DNA of 64,000 nt. Origin: Bin87 sp965220055 (GTDB taxonomy: Bacteria; Chloroflexota; Dehalococcoidia; Lucifugimonadales; UBA3495). Both the position numbers and the translations under genes were made by a program. Shown here one piece after another: positions 45,552-53,820 of this stretch; the stretch's first letter is position 1; each line of letters starts with the position of its first letter. The DNA is taken from contig CBDCPE010000004.1 in the NCBI GenBank assembly GCA_965220055.1, positions 2,542,001 to 2,606,000 of the forward strand. The letters run 5' to 3'. Below the pieces are notes generated by a model. It ran no database searches. It saw nothing but the letters and a program-made list of their open reading frames with translations, and was not told the DNA's origin.

Positions 45552-46404
45552 GGCGCCTCCCTTTCGGGCCTCCCGTACCAGGTCCGGCGAGAAATCACAC
45601 CGGGTCTGCGGAGCGTCGCGGAAGGGTTGTTCGTCCCCCTGTTCTTCGCGTCTGCCGGGTTGCAGTTCAGCTTCTCTTTTGTAACCTTACCGATCTGGAC
45701 TATGGCAGCCCTGGCGCTGATCCCGTTGTTCGGTAACTTCGTCGGGGCATTCATCGGCGCCTACGTGTCTCGCCTCACCGTACCTTACGCAGTAGCATCG
45801 GGACTGATTGGGAAAGGTGTGGCCGAGATCGCCCTGCTGCTGGTGCTCTGGGATACCGGCGTGATCGACGAGGTGGTGTTCTCCTTCCTGATCCTGGTGA
45901 TGTTCTGCTACATCATGCTCATGCCGCCCGTCATCAGCTTCGCCGTCAATCAGGCCAGCCGCCGGGAAGACCTGCCGGCCGAACTCAGTGACATCCCTCA
46001 CGGCATAGTCCATTTCGCCTTGGACAACATCACCGTCGACGACATCCTTGACCGCTCCCGTCGCCACCCCGATCCTTCCGTGTCGGTCCGCGACTTCACG
46101 GATCGATGGACGATGCCGAACCAGCACGATTACGTCGTTGTCGAAAAAGGATCTCTGGTCGGCATCGTTTCGTTGTCCACTTTCAGGTATCTTCCAAAGG
46201 CTTTTTGGACTGGGACCTCCCTCAAGGACATGTTACGCCGGCAAACACCGCTGGCTTGGCCCGACGAGCACATCGAAGACGTCCTCCAAAGAATGACCGA
46301 GACCTCGTTATCGATCATCCCCGTGGTGGAAAGGGAGACCGAAAAATTCATTGGCGCCGTAACGCGGGAAAAGATCGTGGAACTGATGATGAACGAGTTC
46401 CGCG
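45552..46404 (+). pseudogene. 5'-truncated cation/proton antiporter (CPA2) with CBS pair
   Basis: The remaining part begins inside the membrane domain (LRSVAEGLFVPLFFASAGLQ, then several hydrophobic helices with GLIGKGVAEIALLLVLWD) and ends with two CBS domains (ALDNITVDDILDRS and QHDYVVVEKGSLVGIVS, later TSLSIIPVVERETEKFIG). The N-terminal helices are lost at the junction with the IS remnant (45549). The 3' end is interrupted at 46404 by IS66 copy 2; without the element the frame would end three codons later at 47853-47855 (FRGEH). As assembled it reads 29 foreign residues into the element. Confidence 0.83.
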
Positions 46405-47836
46405 GTAACAGTTCAGAGTTGAGGGGAAGTGAGCAGTTGACGGCAGGCAGCGATGGGGTTGAGAGCTTGTGCTCGCCAGGTGCCGAAGATTGAGGCCAGC
46501 GTCATCTTGGTGTCGGTGCCCTGCGCTGAGCGGGTGCCCCCGCTGACCTTGCGGCTGACCACCAAATGGCGCAGGCTGCGCTCGGCGGCATTGTTGTCCG
46601 GCGGCACTTCCGGTTGGGCCACGAAGACGAAGAGTTCCTTGATGTGCTTCTCCATGCGTCGGCACAGTCTGGCCGGGACGGCCGACGGGTCGTCCCGGAA
46701 TGGACGGCAGAGGGCCAGCAGTCGCCTTTCCAGGGTCAGTTGGGCGGTGCGGCGTGGTGGTTCTGAAGGGTGGGTAAAGGTCGTGGCCTGACGGTAGAGT
46801 TGGTGGACGGCGTCAGCCCACTGGGCCAGTGATCTATCATCAGGGTAGAGGACACGCAGGTCGTGGATGTCCCGCAGCAGGTGAGCCCAGCAGCGTTGCT
46901 TGGGACCGTCGTAATGGTGGTAGGCGGCATAGAAGTCGCTGACCAGCACGCCAGCAAACTCCTTGCCCAGGACTTCGTCGACCACGGCCTTGCCCCGACC
47001 ACGCCGCAGGAAGTACCGCTGGTCGGAGGTGCTGAAAGTCCACACGTAGCCGTTGTGTCCGTCTTCACGCCAGCCGGTCTCATCGGCGTGGACCACTGGG
47101 CTGCCGCGGACGCGCTCCAGTATGCCCGCCAGTTCGGTCTGCGCTTTGCCCGCCACGGTGCGTGTGGCATTTACGATGGCGCCCAGGCTGAGGCGCAGCC
47201 CGTGCACGGTGTCCAGGTACCATTGGATGGTGCGTAACGGCAGCCTGGCCTCCTCCCGCAGGGCTGCAATCAGGCTGATGACATTGACCCCCAGACGCTG
47301 CTTGCCCATCACCACGCCGTCCAGTTGTGCTTTGGGAACACAGCAGCGTCGGCACTGTGGACAGGTGCGGGCCAGGTAAACGTGCTCGGTTACCTGCGCC
47401 GGAACCTGGGGCAGGTCGATGACCTCCCGAGTGCGCTGGGCCCAGCCTCCGGACAAGTGGGTCCCGCAGTCGGGACACTGCTCCACCACATGCTCCACTC
47501 GGTGGGTGGGCGTCATGCGGGATCGGGCAAAGCCGTGAAACCGGGGTTTGCGTGGCTCCTTGGGACGTGCTGGCTCCCGGTCCGCTTTGGGCTTCAGACC
47601 GGGCATCCGGCGGGAGCTTTGGGGTTTGGCTTGGCCTTCCAACTGGGCAATCCGCTTCTCCAGCCGCTCGATGATGGCTTGCTGGCGGACTATGATGCCA
47701 ATCAGGACATCCCGGTCAGCTGCCCTGAGATTGATTTCGGTATCCATCCCAGTTATATGACATAACCACCGCCCCCAAAGCCAGCCACCCGCAAACCAAG
47801 TTCGCCCAATTCACCCCACCAACTCTGAACAGTTAC
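46405..47836 (-). mobile_element. IS66-family insertion sequence, copy 2 (1432 bases)
   Basis: Same length and layout as copy 1. Inverted repeats are GTAACAGTTCAGAGTTG on the left and its 16/17 match on the right. The target duplication is GTTCCGCG (46397-46404) and TTTCCGCG (47837-47844), seven of eight identical, so one base has probably drifted since insertion. The element is clearly diverged from copy 1 in sequence, so the two are sister lineages and not a fresh duplication. Confidence 0.93.
46413..47747 (-). CDS. IS66-family transposase, copy 2
   Basis: A 444-residue homologue of the copy 1 transposase, co-linear through its whole length with many substitutions. It has the coiled coil RQQAIIERLEKRIAQLEG, zinc segments CPDCGTHLSGG and CPQCRRCC, and the DDE residues in HADETGWRED, LVSDFYAAYHHYDG and NNAAERSLRHLVVSRK. 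It keeps the Trp after DETG that copy 1 lost. The frame is intact, so it may still be active. Confidence 0.93.
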   Translation of the reverse strand: MDTEINLRAADRDVLIGIIVRQQAIIERLEKRIAQLEGQAKPQSSRRMPGLKPKADREPARPKEPRKPRFHGFARSRMTPTHRVEHVVEQCPDCGTHLSGGWAQRTREVIDLPQVPAQVTEHVYLARTCPQCRRCCVPKAQLDGVVMGKQRLGVNVISLIAALREEARLPLRTIQWYLDTVHGLRLSLGAIVNATRTVAGKAQTELAGILERVRGSPVVHADETGWREDGHNGYVWTFSTSDQRYFLRRGRGKAVVDEVLGKEFAGVLVSDFYAAYHHYDGPKQRCWAHLLRDIHDLRVLYPDDRSLAQWADAVHQLYRQATTFTHPSEPPRRTAQLTLERRLLALCRPFRDDPSAVPARLCRRMEKHIKELFVFVAQPEVPPDNNAAERSLRHLVVSRKVSGGTRSAQGTDTKMTLASIFGTWRAQALNPIAACRQLLTSPQL

Positions 47837-47946
47837 TTTCCGCGGCGAGCACTGAGGAGTTGCCGGACACGATGCTATAATCCCCGGTTGTATCGTGACC
47901 ATAGCCGGCCCGCTAACATGCTATGCCTGACCGAGGAGGAACTGAA

Positions 47947-49350
47947 TTGCCCGCCCGCACAATGTTCGAAAAAATCTGGGATGCCCACGTGGTTCACGAA
48001 GAACCGGGCCAGCCCTCGCTAATCTACATTGACCTGCACCTGGTGCATGAAGTCACCTCGCCGCAGGCCTTCGACGGTCTCCGCATGGCCGGCCGCAAGG
48101 TACGTCGGCCCGACCTCACCGTGGCCACCGTCGACCACAACACCCCCACCTGGGAACTGACCCGCCCCATCGTCGACGAGATCTCCAAGGCCCAGTTGGA
48201 CGCCATGGAGCGCAACGCCGCCGAGTTCGGTCTTCCCCACTTCTACGATCGCTTCAGCGAGAACCAGGGCATCGTCCACATCATCGGACCCGACTTGGGC
48301 TATACCCTGCCCGGCAAGACCGTCGTGTGCGGCGACAGCCACACCTCGACCCATGGCGCGCTGGGCTGCCTCGCCGTCGGCATCGGCACTTCCGAAGTCG
48401 AGCACGTCCTCGCCACTCAGACCCTGCGCCAGTTCAAACCTCGTACCATGGAGGTGCGCGTTGACGGCGAGCTGCCCAACGGCGTCTCCGCCAAGGACGT
48501 GATCCTGGGCATCATCGGCCAGATCGGCGTCAACGGCGGCACCGGACACGTCATCGAGTACACCGGCGAGGCCATTCGCGGCCTGTCCATGGACGGCCGT
48601 ATGACCGTGTGCAACATGAGCATCGAAGCCGGCGCCCGCGCCGGAATGATCGCCCCCGACGACACCACCTTCAACTATGTCCGCACCCGCCCCTACGCTC
48701 CCAAAGGCGCGGAGCTCGAAGCCAACATTGAGGAATGGCGTGGCTTGGCAACCGACCCCGGCGCCGCCTACGACCGCACCGTCGTCATCAAAGCCAGCGA
48801 TCTGGCGCCATTCGTTACGTGGGGCACCAAGCCCGACATGGTCGCGTCAATTACCGACCGGGTCCCCGACCCCGCGTCCTTCGAAACCACCGCCGAGCGC
48901 GAAGCCGCCGAGCGCGCACTGGAATACATGGGCCTGGAACCCAACCAGCGCATCGAGGACATAAGGATCGACCGCGTGTTCCTCGGCGCCTGCACCAACG
49001 CCCGGCTCGACGACCTCCGCGCCGCCGCCAACGTCATCCGCGGCCGCCAGGTGAGCTCCGACGTTTACGCTATGGTCGTCCCTGGTTCCGCCCGAGTCAA
49101 GGCCGAAGCCGAAGCCGAGGGCCTCGACCAGGTGTTCAAGGACGCAGGGTTCGACTGGCGCATCGCCGGATGCTCCATGTGCCTCGGCATGAACCCTGAC
49201 ATCCTGGATCCCGGCCAGCGTTGCGCCTCCACGTCCAACCGCAACTTCGAAGGACGCCAGGGCAACGGCGGCCGCACTCACCTGGTCAGCCCTGAGATGG
49301 CCGCCGCCGCTGCCATCGCAGGCCATTTCGTCGACGTGCGCGATTTCTAG
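47947..49350 (+). CDS. leuC: 3-isopropylmalate dehydratase large subunit
   Basis: The iron-sulfur large subunit of isopropylmalate isomerase in leucine synthesis. The aconitase-family signatures are present: VDHNTPTW, CGDSHTSTHGALG, GACTNARLDDLRAAA (first cluster Cys) and CSMCLGMNPD (the other two Cys), followed by RNFEGRQG. The start proposed is the TTG at 47947 with GGAGGA seven bases upstream (PARTMFEKIWDAHVV); an ATG eight codons earlier overlaps the ribosome site and is less likely. With this start the product is 467 residues, the normal length. Operon with leuD (gap 63 bases). Confidence 0.96.
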   Translation: MPARTMFEKIWDAHVVHEEPGQPSLIYIDLHLVHEVTSPQAFDGLRMAGRKVRRPDLTVATVDHNTPTWELTRPIVDEISKAQLDAMERNAAEFGLPHFYDRFSENQGIVHIIGPDLGYTLPGKTVVCGDSHTSTHGALGCLAVGIGTSEVEHVLATQTLRQFKPRTMEVRVDGELPNGVSAKDVILGIIGQIGVNGGTGHVIEYTGEAIRGLSMDGRMTVCNMSIEAGARAGMIAPDDTTFNYVRTRPYAPKGAELEANIEEWRGLATDPGAAYDRTVVIKASDLAPFVTWGTKPDMVASITDRVPDPASFETTAEREAAERALEYMGLEPNQRIEDIRIDRVFLGACTNARLDDLRAAANVIRGRQVSSDVYAMVVPGSARVKAEAEAEGLDQVFKDAGFDWRIAGCSMCLGMNPDILDPGQRCASTSNRNFEGRQGNGGRTHLVSPEMAAAAAIAGHFVDVRDF

Positions 49351-49413
49351 GCGCACCTGTCGGACGCCATGACCGCCGGAAATTCCCGCTCTTCTACCAA
49401 GAGGTAAATACCA

Positions 49414-50004
49414 ATGAAACCCTTTGTGCAACTGGAAGGCGTCGTCGCCCCCCTTGACGCCGTCAACGTCGACACCGACATGATCATCCCCGCCGTGTAC
49501 CTCAAGAGCATCGAACGCACCGGCTTCGGCCCGCACTTGTTCGACCGCTACCGGTACAACGAAGACGGTTCGGAGAACCCCGATTTCATCCTGAACCAGG
49601 ACGCCTATCGCAGCTCCCGGATCTTGGTCTCAGGACCCAATTTCGGCTGCGGTTCTTCCCGCGAGCACGCGCCGTGGGCTCTGGAAGACTACGGCATCAG
49701 GTGCGTCATCGCCCCGAGTTTCGCCGACATCTTCTTCAACAACTGCTTCAAGAACGGCCTGCTGCCCCTGACACTGCCCGAAACCGACGTCCGGCGCATC
49801 ATGGATAAGGCCAAGGACAATCCCGGCTTCCAGATCACCGTCGACCTCGAAGCAAAGCAGGTCCGTGACATGGACGAGGAGATCGTCATGGACTTCGAGG
49901 TCGATGACTTCCGCCGCTACTGCCTGCTGAATGGCCTGGACGACATCGGCCTCACCCTCCAGCATGAGGACGCCATCACCGCCTTCGAGGCCCGACAAAG
50001 CTAA
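49414..50004 (+). CDS. leuD: 3-isopropylmalate dehydratase small subunit
   Basis: A 196-residue swivelling small subunit that pairs with LeuC. Recognisable segments: VDTDMIIPAVYLKSIERTGF, then GPNFGCGSSREHAPWALEDY and FADIFFNNCFKNGLLPL. The length fits bacterial LeuD. AAGAGGT lies upstream of the ATG at 49414. It is the last gene of the operon and is followed by a strong terminator. Confidence 0.97.
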   Translation: MKPFVQLEGVVAPLDAVNVDTDMIIPAVYLKSIERTGFGPHLFDRYRYNEDGSENPDFILNQDAYRSSRILVSGPNFGCGSSREHAPWALEDYGIRCVIAPSFADIFFNNCFKNGLLPLTLPETDVRRIMDKAKDNPGFQITVDLEAKQVRDMDEEIVMDFEVDDFRRYCLLNGLDDIGLTLQHEDAITAFEARQS

Positions 50005-50026
50005 CCATCTCAGCCCATACAAACCG

Positions 50027-50062
50027 AAAACGCTCCGGCGAAATCGCCGAAGCGTTTTCTTT
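50027..50062 (+). terminator. Rho-independent terminator after leuCD
   Basis: AAAACGCT (50027-50034) pairs with AGCGTTTT (50051-50058); after one mismatch CGGCG pairs with CGCCG around loop AAAT. A T-rich tail (CTTTT) follows. The A-run on the other side means it can also serve the convergent dehalogenase-like gene. Confidence 0.87.
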
Positions 50063-50081
50063 TGCCTGATCGCCTCGGTCT

Positions 50082-50987
50082 TCACCTTTGCTTCACGAAT
50101 TTGCGTAGCGTCGGCGCGATCCTGTCCGGCGCCTCCTCGGCCAGAAAATGGCCGCAGTCCGCGAACTCGTGGACCTCGCAGTCGGACAGGCTCACCCACC
50201 ATTGGCCCAGTTCTTTCCTCCGGAACGCAATGTCTTTCAGCCCCGACAGCACCAGGGCCGGCTTGTCCGCGAACACCTCTCGTCCACTCCAAATCTCAGC
50301 CATCCAGTCGCTGGCTCCGATGATATGACCCGGCAGTGCGGCGCACGCTTCCCTGGCGGCCGGAGTAGGCAGGGCTTGGCGGTAGTGCCGCATCATCTCT
50401 GGATTGATCGCCGCTTCGTTTCCGATGGCCTTAGGCACCACTTTGTTCACGAAGCAGTTGAGCCGCTTGATCATGAATTGACCCACCCAGCTCCCCATCA
50501 ACCGACTGAACCGAACAAAGTGGCCTTCATCAGCCACCGGCCAGCACCAGGTGTTGGCGATTGCGATTTTCTTTACGCGATCGGGGTGCTGTCTAGCGAA
50601 CTCCAAGCCCATCGGCCCTCCCCAGTCCGTCATGAAAAGGGTGGCGTCGCGCACGTCCAGCTCTTCCAGGAGGGCGGTCAGCCGTAGGGCATGCGCCCGT
50701 GGGTGGTGGTCTGCCGGGATTTCGCTGCGCGATGACAGCCCAAACCCGATGTGGTCGGGTGCGATACACCTGAATTCCCGCCTCAGTGCCGTAATCAGGT
50801 GACGGAACTCAAAGGACCAGGATGGATTGCCGTGTACGAACACTATGGGCGTTCCCTCGCCCTCGTCGACGTAGTGCATCTGGTGTCCGTCTGGCGTCCG
50901 GTACCACTGGCTGGCGAACGGGAACAGCTCGTCCGAAACCCAACTCGGCCGCACCGGCGTCGCGCCGTTCCGCATCACCTCATCCAC
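50082..50987 (-). CDS. Haloalkane dehalogenase-like alpha/beta hydrolase (HLD-III pattern)
   Basis: A 301-residue alpha/beta hydrolase. It shows VFVHGNPSWSFEFRHL (the Asn after HG matches the halide-holding Asn), the nucleophile elbow TDWGGP (Asp nucleophile, followed by a halide-holding Trp), LVLSGLKDIAFRR (Asp as catalytic acid after the seventh strand) and DCGHFLAEEAP (catalytic His). An Asp-His-Asp triad with an Asn-Trp halide pair is the pattern given for subfamily III of haloalkane dehalogenases. An epoxide hydrolase is less likely without the HGxP and cap Tyr pattern. Start 50987; an internal ATG five codons later is possible. Confidence 0.85.
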   Translation of the reverse strand: MDEVMRNGATPVRPSWVSDELFPFASQWYRTPDGHQMHYVDEGEGTPIVFVHGNPSWSFEFRHLITALRREFRCIAPDHIGFGLSSRSEIPADHHPRAHALRLTALLEELDVRDATLFMTDWGGPMGLEFARQHPDRVKKIAIANTWCWPVADEGHFVRFSRLMGSWVGQFMIKRLNCFVNKVVPKAIGNEAAINPEMMRHYRQALPTPAAREACAALPGHIIGASDWMAEIWSGREVFADKPALVLSGLKDIAFRRKELGQWWVSLSDCEVHEFADCGHFLAEEAPDRIAPTLRKFVKQR

Positions 50988-51047
50988 CCTTCAGTGTCGC
51001 GCCAGACGGTCGAATGCCGCCCGGTCGGGTCCCGCTGCCGAATTCGG

Positions 51048-52409
51048 TCACTGGTTGGGTCCTTCGGTCCCGAACCATTCGCGGACCCGTTCGGCGTAGT
51101 CGGTATCGTACCTCTGCATCCTCCCCTGGCGGACCTGCTCGTCCAGCGACGGGCGGCGCACCCCCCGAGGCGACAGCGGAGAGTACCCGACAATTTGCGC
51201 CTCTTCCAGCGCGGCGATTTCGCCGTCTGTTCTGCCCAATAAACCGGCTAACATGTCCCTGTTGTGTTGCCCCATTATCGGCGCCGGCATGGGGGCTATC
51301 GCCGGCGTGCCCGACAGTTTCCACGGCCGTCCGGCATACGGGAGCGGCGGCATCCCAGTCTCCGGATGGTGTTCCACCACCTCGTAGAAGCCCCGCTCCT
51401 TCAGGTGCTCGTTGAACAGCAGGTCGCCGCTGTCCATCACCACGCCGGCCGCCACACCCGCGGCCTGGAGCCGGTTCATCAGGTCATGATTGTCGTGGCC
51501 TCGTGTTTCAAAAGCCAGCATTTTGTCCAATTCCGCGCGCCGTTGGATACGTCCCAGGGCGTCCGCATACCGGTCGTCCACTGCCCAATCTTTCCGGCCC
51601 ATCACTCCGCAGAGCGCTTGCCACGCCTCATCGCTGTCCACGGCGATGGCGATCCAACGGTCATTCCCGGCGCACGGATAGCAACCGTGAGGCGACATCG
51701 CCGGGTCTTCGTTCCCAATCCGATCCTGCACCCGCCCGTTCACCGTCCAATCCAGCAGCGCCTCCGGAATAGTCGCGCTGCAGGTCTGGGTCTGCGATAC
51801 GTCGATGAACTGCCCCCGACCCGTGTTCAGGCGATGCATCAACGCCAGCATCACCGCGGCGACGGTGTGTTCCCCGGCCGTGTAGTCGGTGAAGGGTATC
51901 TCCGACATCACCGGGCCACCATCACGATATCCGGTGATGTACGCGAGGCCGGCTGCCCCCTCGGTGGCCGGACCGGTCGCCCCGAAGTTAGCCCACGGTC
52001 CCTCGAACCCGTACCCGGTGGACGACACCATGATTATGTCCGGCCGCATTTTGCGCAGGTCCTGGTACTCCAGGCCGAAGTTGCGAATAACTCGCGGCGT
52101 GAAATTCTCCGCAAAGACGTCGGTCACGCCGATCAGGTCCCGCAACACCGCACGGCCTTCCTCCCGGCTCAGGTCCAGCGTCAGGCCGAGCTTGTTCCGA
52201 TTCTGCTCGTAAAAGTTAGCCCCGCGGTTCCAGAAATCGCCTTCTACCTCGTTGTGGTACAGGGAGTCCGTCCGGTAGCTTTCCAGTCGCTGCACCGACT
52301 CCAGCCGTATCACCTGCGCGCCCATATCACCCAGCCACTTCATCGCCGAAGGAATGGCGATCAGCTGACCCATTTCGACAATTCGTACCCCTTCCAGTGG
52401 ACCAGCCAT
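51048..52409 (-). CDS. CaiB/BaiF (class III) CoA-transferase A
   Basis: A 453-residue class III CoA-transferase: PLEGVRIVEMGQLIAIPSAM, then AENFTPRVIRNFGLEY and VSSTGYGFEGPWANFGATGP; these enzymes move CoA between carboxylic acids through an Asp-bound intermediate, here probably the Asp in PFTDYTAGEH. It starts one base after the stop of the second CoA-transferase gene, so the two are tightly coupled and may form a heteromer or act in succession. The substrate acid is unknown. Confidence 0.92.
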   Translation of the reverse strand: MAGPLEGVRIVEMGQLIAIPSAMKWLGDMGAQVIRLESVQRLESYRTDSLYHNEVEGDFWNRGANFYEQNRNKLGLTLDLSREEGRAVLRDLIGVTDVFAENFTPRVIRNFGLEYQDLRKMRPDIIMVSSTGYGFEGPWANFGATGPATEGAAGLAYITGYRDGGPVMSEIPFTDYTAGEHTVAAVMLALMHRLNTGRGQFIDVSQTQTCSATIPEALLDWTVNGRVQDRIGNEDPAMSPHGCYPCAGNDRWIAIAVDSDEAWQALCGVMGRKDWAVDDRYADALGRIQRRAELDKMLAFETRGHDNHDLMNRLQAAGVAAGVVMDSGDLLFNEHLKERGFYEVVEHHPETGMPPLPYAGRPWKLSGTPAIAPMPAPIMGQHNRDMLAGLLGRTDGEIAALEEAQIVGYSPLSPRGVRRPSLDEQVRQGRMQRYDTDYAERVREWFGTEGPNQ

Positions 52410-52410
52410 T

Positions 52411-53607
52411 TCAGATCACCTCCGACGCCCGCAGCCACGCCAGTTCCTGCGCACCGTACCCCAGGCTACCCAGCACTTCCCCGTTGTGTTCTCCCAGTTT
52501 AGGTGCGTCGGTTTGAAGTTCCCACGGGGAATCCCCCATCAGAAACGGAGCGCTGGGGAAGGTGATCTCGCCAAGCTCCGGGTGCGCCAACGGCACGTAA
52601 TACTCCCGGGCCTGTATCTGAGGATTGTCTACCGTTTCGTCAGGCGAATCGATCACCCCGTAGATGAACCGCTTCTGGTGCGCCGCGTAGAACATTTCCT
52701 GCTTGCGCTTGCTGGCGAAAATGTTGTCCAGAATGCCTCCCAGGGCCTCCGCGTTCTCCAACCGGACCGACGCGTTGTCGAACCGAGGGTCGTCCAATTC
52801 CGGCGCTTCCAGGAAGTCAACCAGTACCTTCCAGTCCAGCGTCGCCCCCATGCCTGGATTGGGGAGGATGTACCCATCCGACGTGGCGCGCAAACGCGTG
52901 AGGTCGCCCGTGTGGTTCGGCTGCCGCCGGCGCACCGCTCCTGTGTACGTGTAGTTGTTGATGACGTCGCGCAGAGCCGAGGCAATGCTCTCCTGTATCG
53001 ACACGTCCACCCGCTGGCCTTCGCCTGTAAGGCGCTGGTGGTACAGCGCCATCAACGTCGCCGACGCCAGGTTGGTGCCGGCCTTGAACTGGGCCTGGTG
53101 CAGCGCGTGCTTCAGCGGTTCCCGGTCGTACGCACCAAAAATGTACATGAGCCCGCCCAGCGCGTACTCTACGATCTCGGTCGCCCGAAAGTCCCGCCAA
53201 GGCCCGGTCTGCCCGAAATTAGAAACCGACGCGACCACCAGCTTCGGATTGTGCCTCCGCAGCGTGTCCGCATCCAGCCCCAGCGCCGGCATCACGCGAG
53301 GCGAGAAGTTCTCCACTACCGCGTCCGCGTCGGCCAACAGGTCCATCAGGATGGTCCGTCCGGTCTCGGACTTCAGATTGAGCGTGATACTGCGCTTGTT
53401 GGTGTTCAGGTAGAGAAACGGCAGGCTTTTCTCGACGTCCGGTTCGTCGTGGTAGAACGGCGGCAGCCGCCTTGCCGGGTCGCCGCCCGGCCGTTCGATC
53501 TTCAGCACATCGCCTCCGAAGTCAGCCAACAGCTTGGTTGCATACGGGCCAGCGATATGGTGGGTCAGGTCAACAACTTTGACTCCGGCCAGTGCTCCAT
53601 TGCTCAA
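52411..53607 (-). CDS. CaiB/BaiF (class III) CoA-transferase B
   Basis: A 398-residue class III CoA-transferase: LAGVKVVDLTHHIAGPYATK, then VLKIERPGGDPAR, VENFSPRVMPALGLDA, SVSNFGQTGPWRDFRATEIV and a late KRFIYGVIDSPDETVDNPQI. It is first in the two-gene operon on the minus strand. Its promoter region (53608-53820) is shared with the divergent thiamine-diphosphate enzyme, suggesting joint control of one CoA-ester pathway. Confidence 0.92.
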   Translation of the reverse strand: MSNGALAGVKVVDLTHHIAGPYATKLLADFGGDVLKIERPGGDPARRLPPFYHDEPDVEKSLPFLYLNTNKRSITLNLKSETGRTILMDLLADADAVVENFSPRVMPALGLDADTLRRHNPKLVVASVSNFGQTGPWRDFRATEIVEYALGGLMYIFGAYDREPLKHALHQAQFKAGTNLASATLMALYHQRLTGEGQRVDVSIQESIASALRDVINNYTYTGAVRRRQPNHTGDLTRLRATSDGYILPNPGMGATLDWKVLVDFLEAPELDDPRFDNASVRLENAEALGGILDNIFASKRKQEMFYAAHQKRFIYGVIDSPDETVDNPQIQAREYYVPLAHPELGEITFPSAPFLMGDSPWELQTDAPKLGEHNGEVLGSLGYGAQELAWLRASEVI

Positions 53608-53820
53608 TATCCCACTCCAATTTGGATTCGGCAGCCCATTCTAGCCACATCGACAATCGCGCACAATCGTCGCCGTCGACACCCCGCGGTTCGGGCGAAG
53701 ACTGCGGGGAAGATTAACCACGATTTCCCGTGCCTCGAAAGCCCGATGTTATACTTTGCGCAACCCCTTACCAACTGTGGCGGCGTTCGCCCGCCGGCCA
53801 ACATTAAACGAGGTAACACT

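Noticed and set aside
38246..47836. The two IS66 copies as ends of a composite transposon
   Set aside because: Each copy has its own target duplication and they differ in sequence; the outer flanks (CTGGCAGG and TTTCCGCG) do not match, so they inserted independently.
52486..53820. A 445-codon upstream extension of the ThDP enzyme
   Set aside because: It is antisense to the CoA-transferase B gene, is Arg/Val/Gln-rich without family similarity, and the GTG at 53821 has a ribosome site where family similarity begins.
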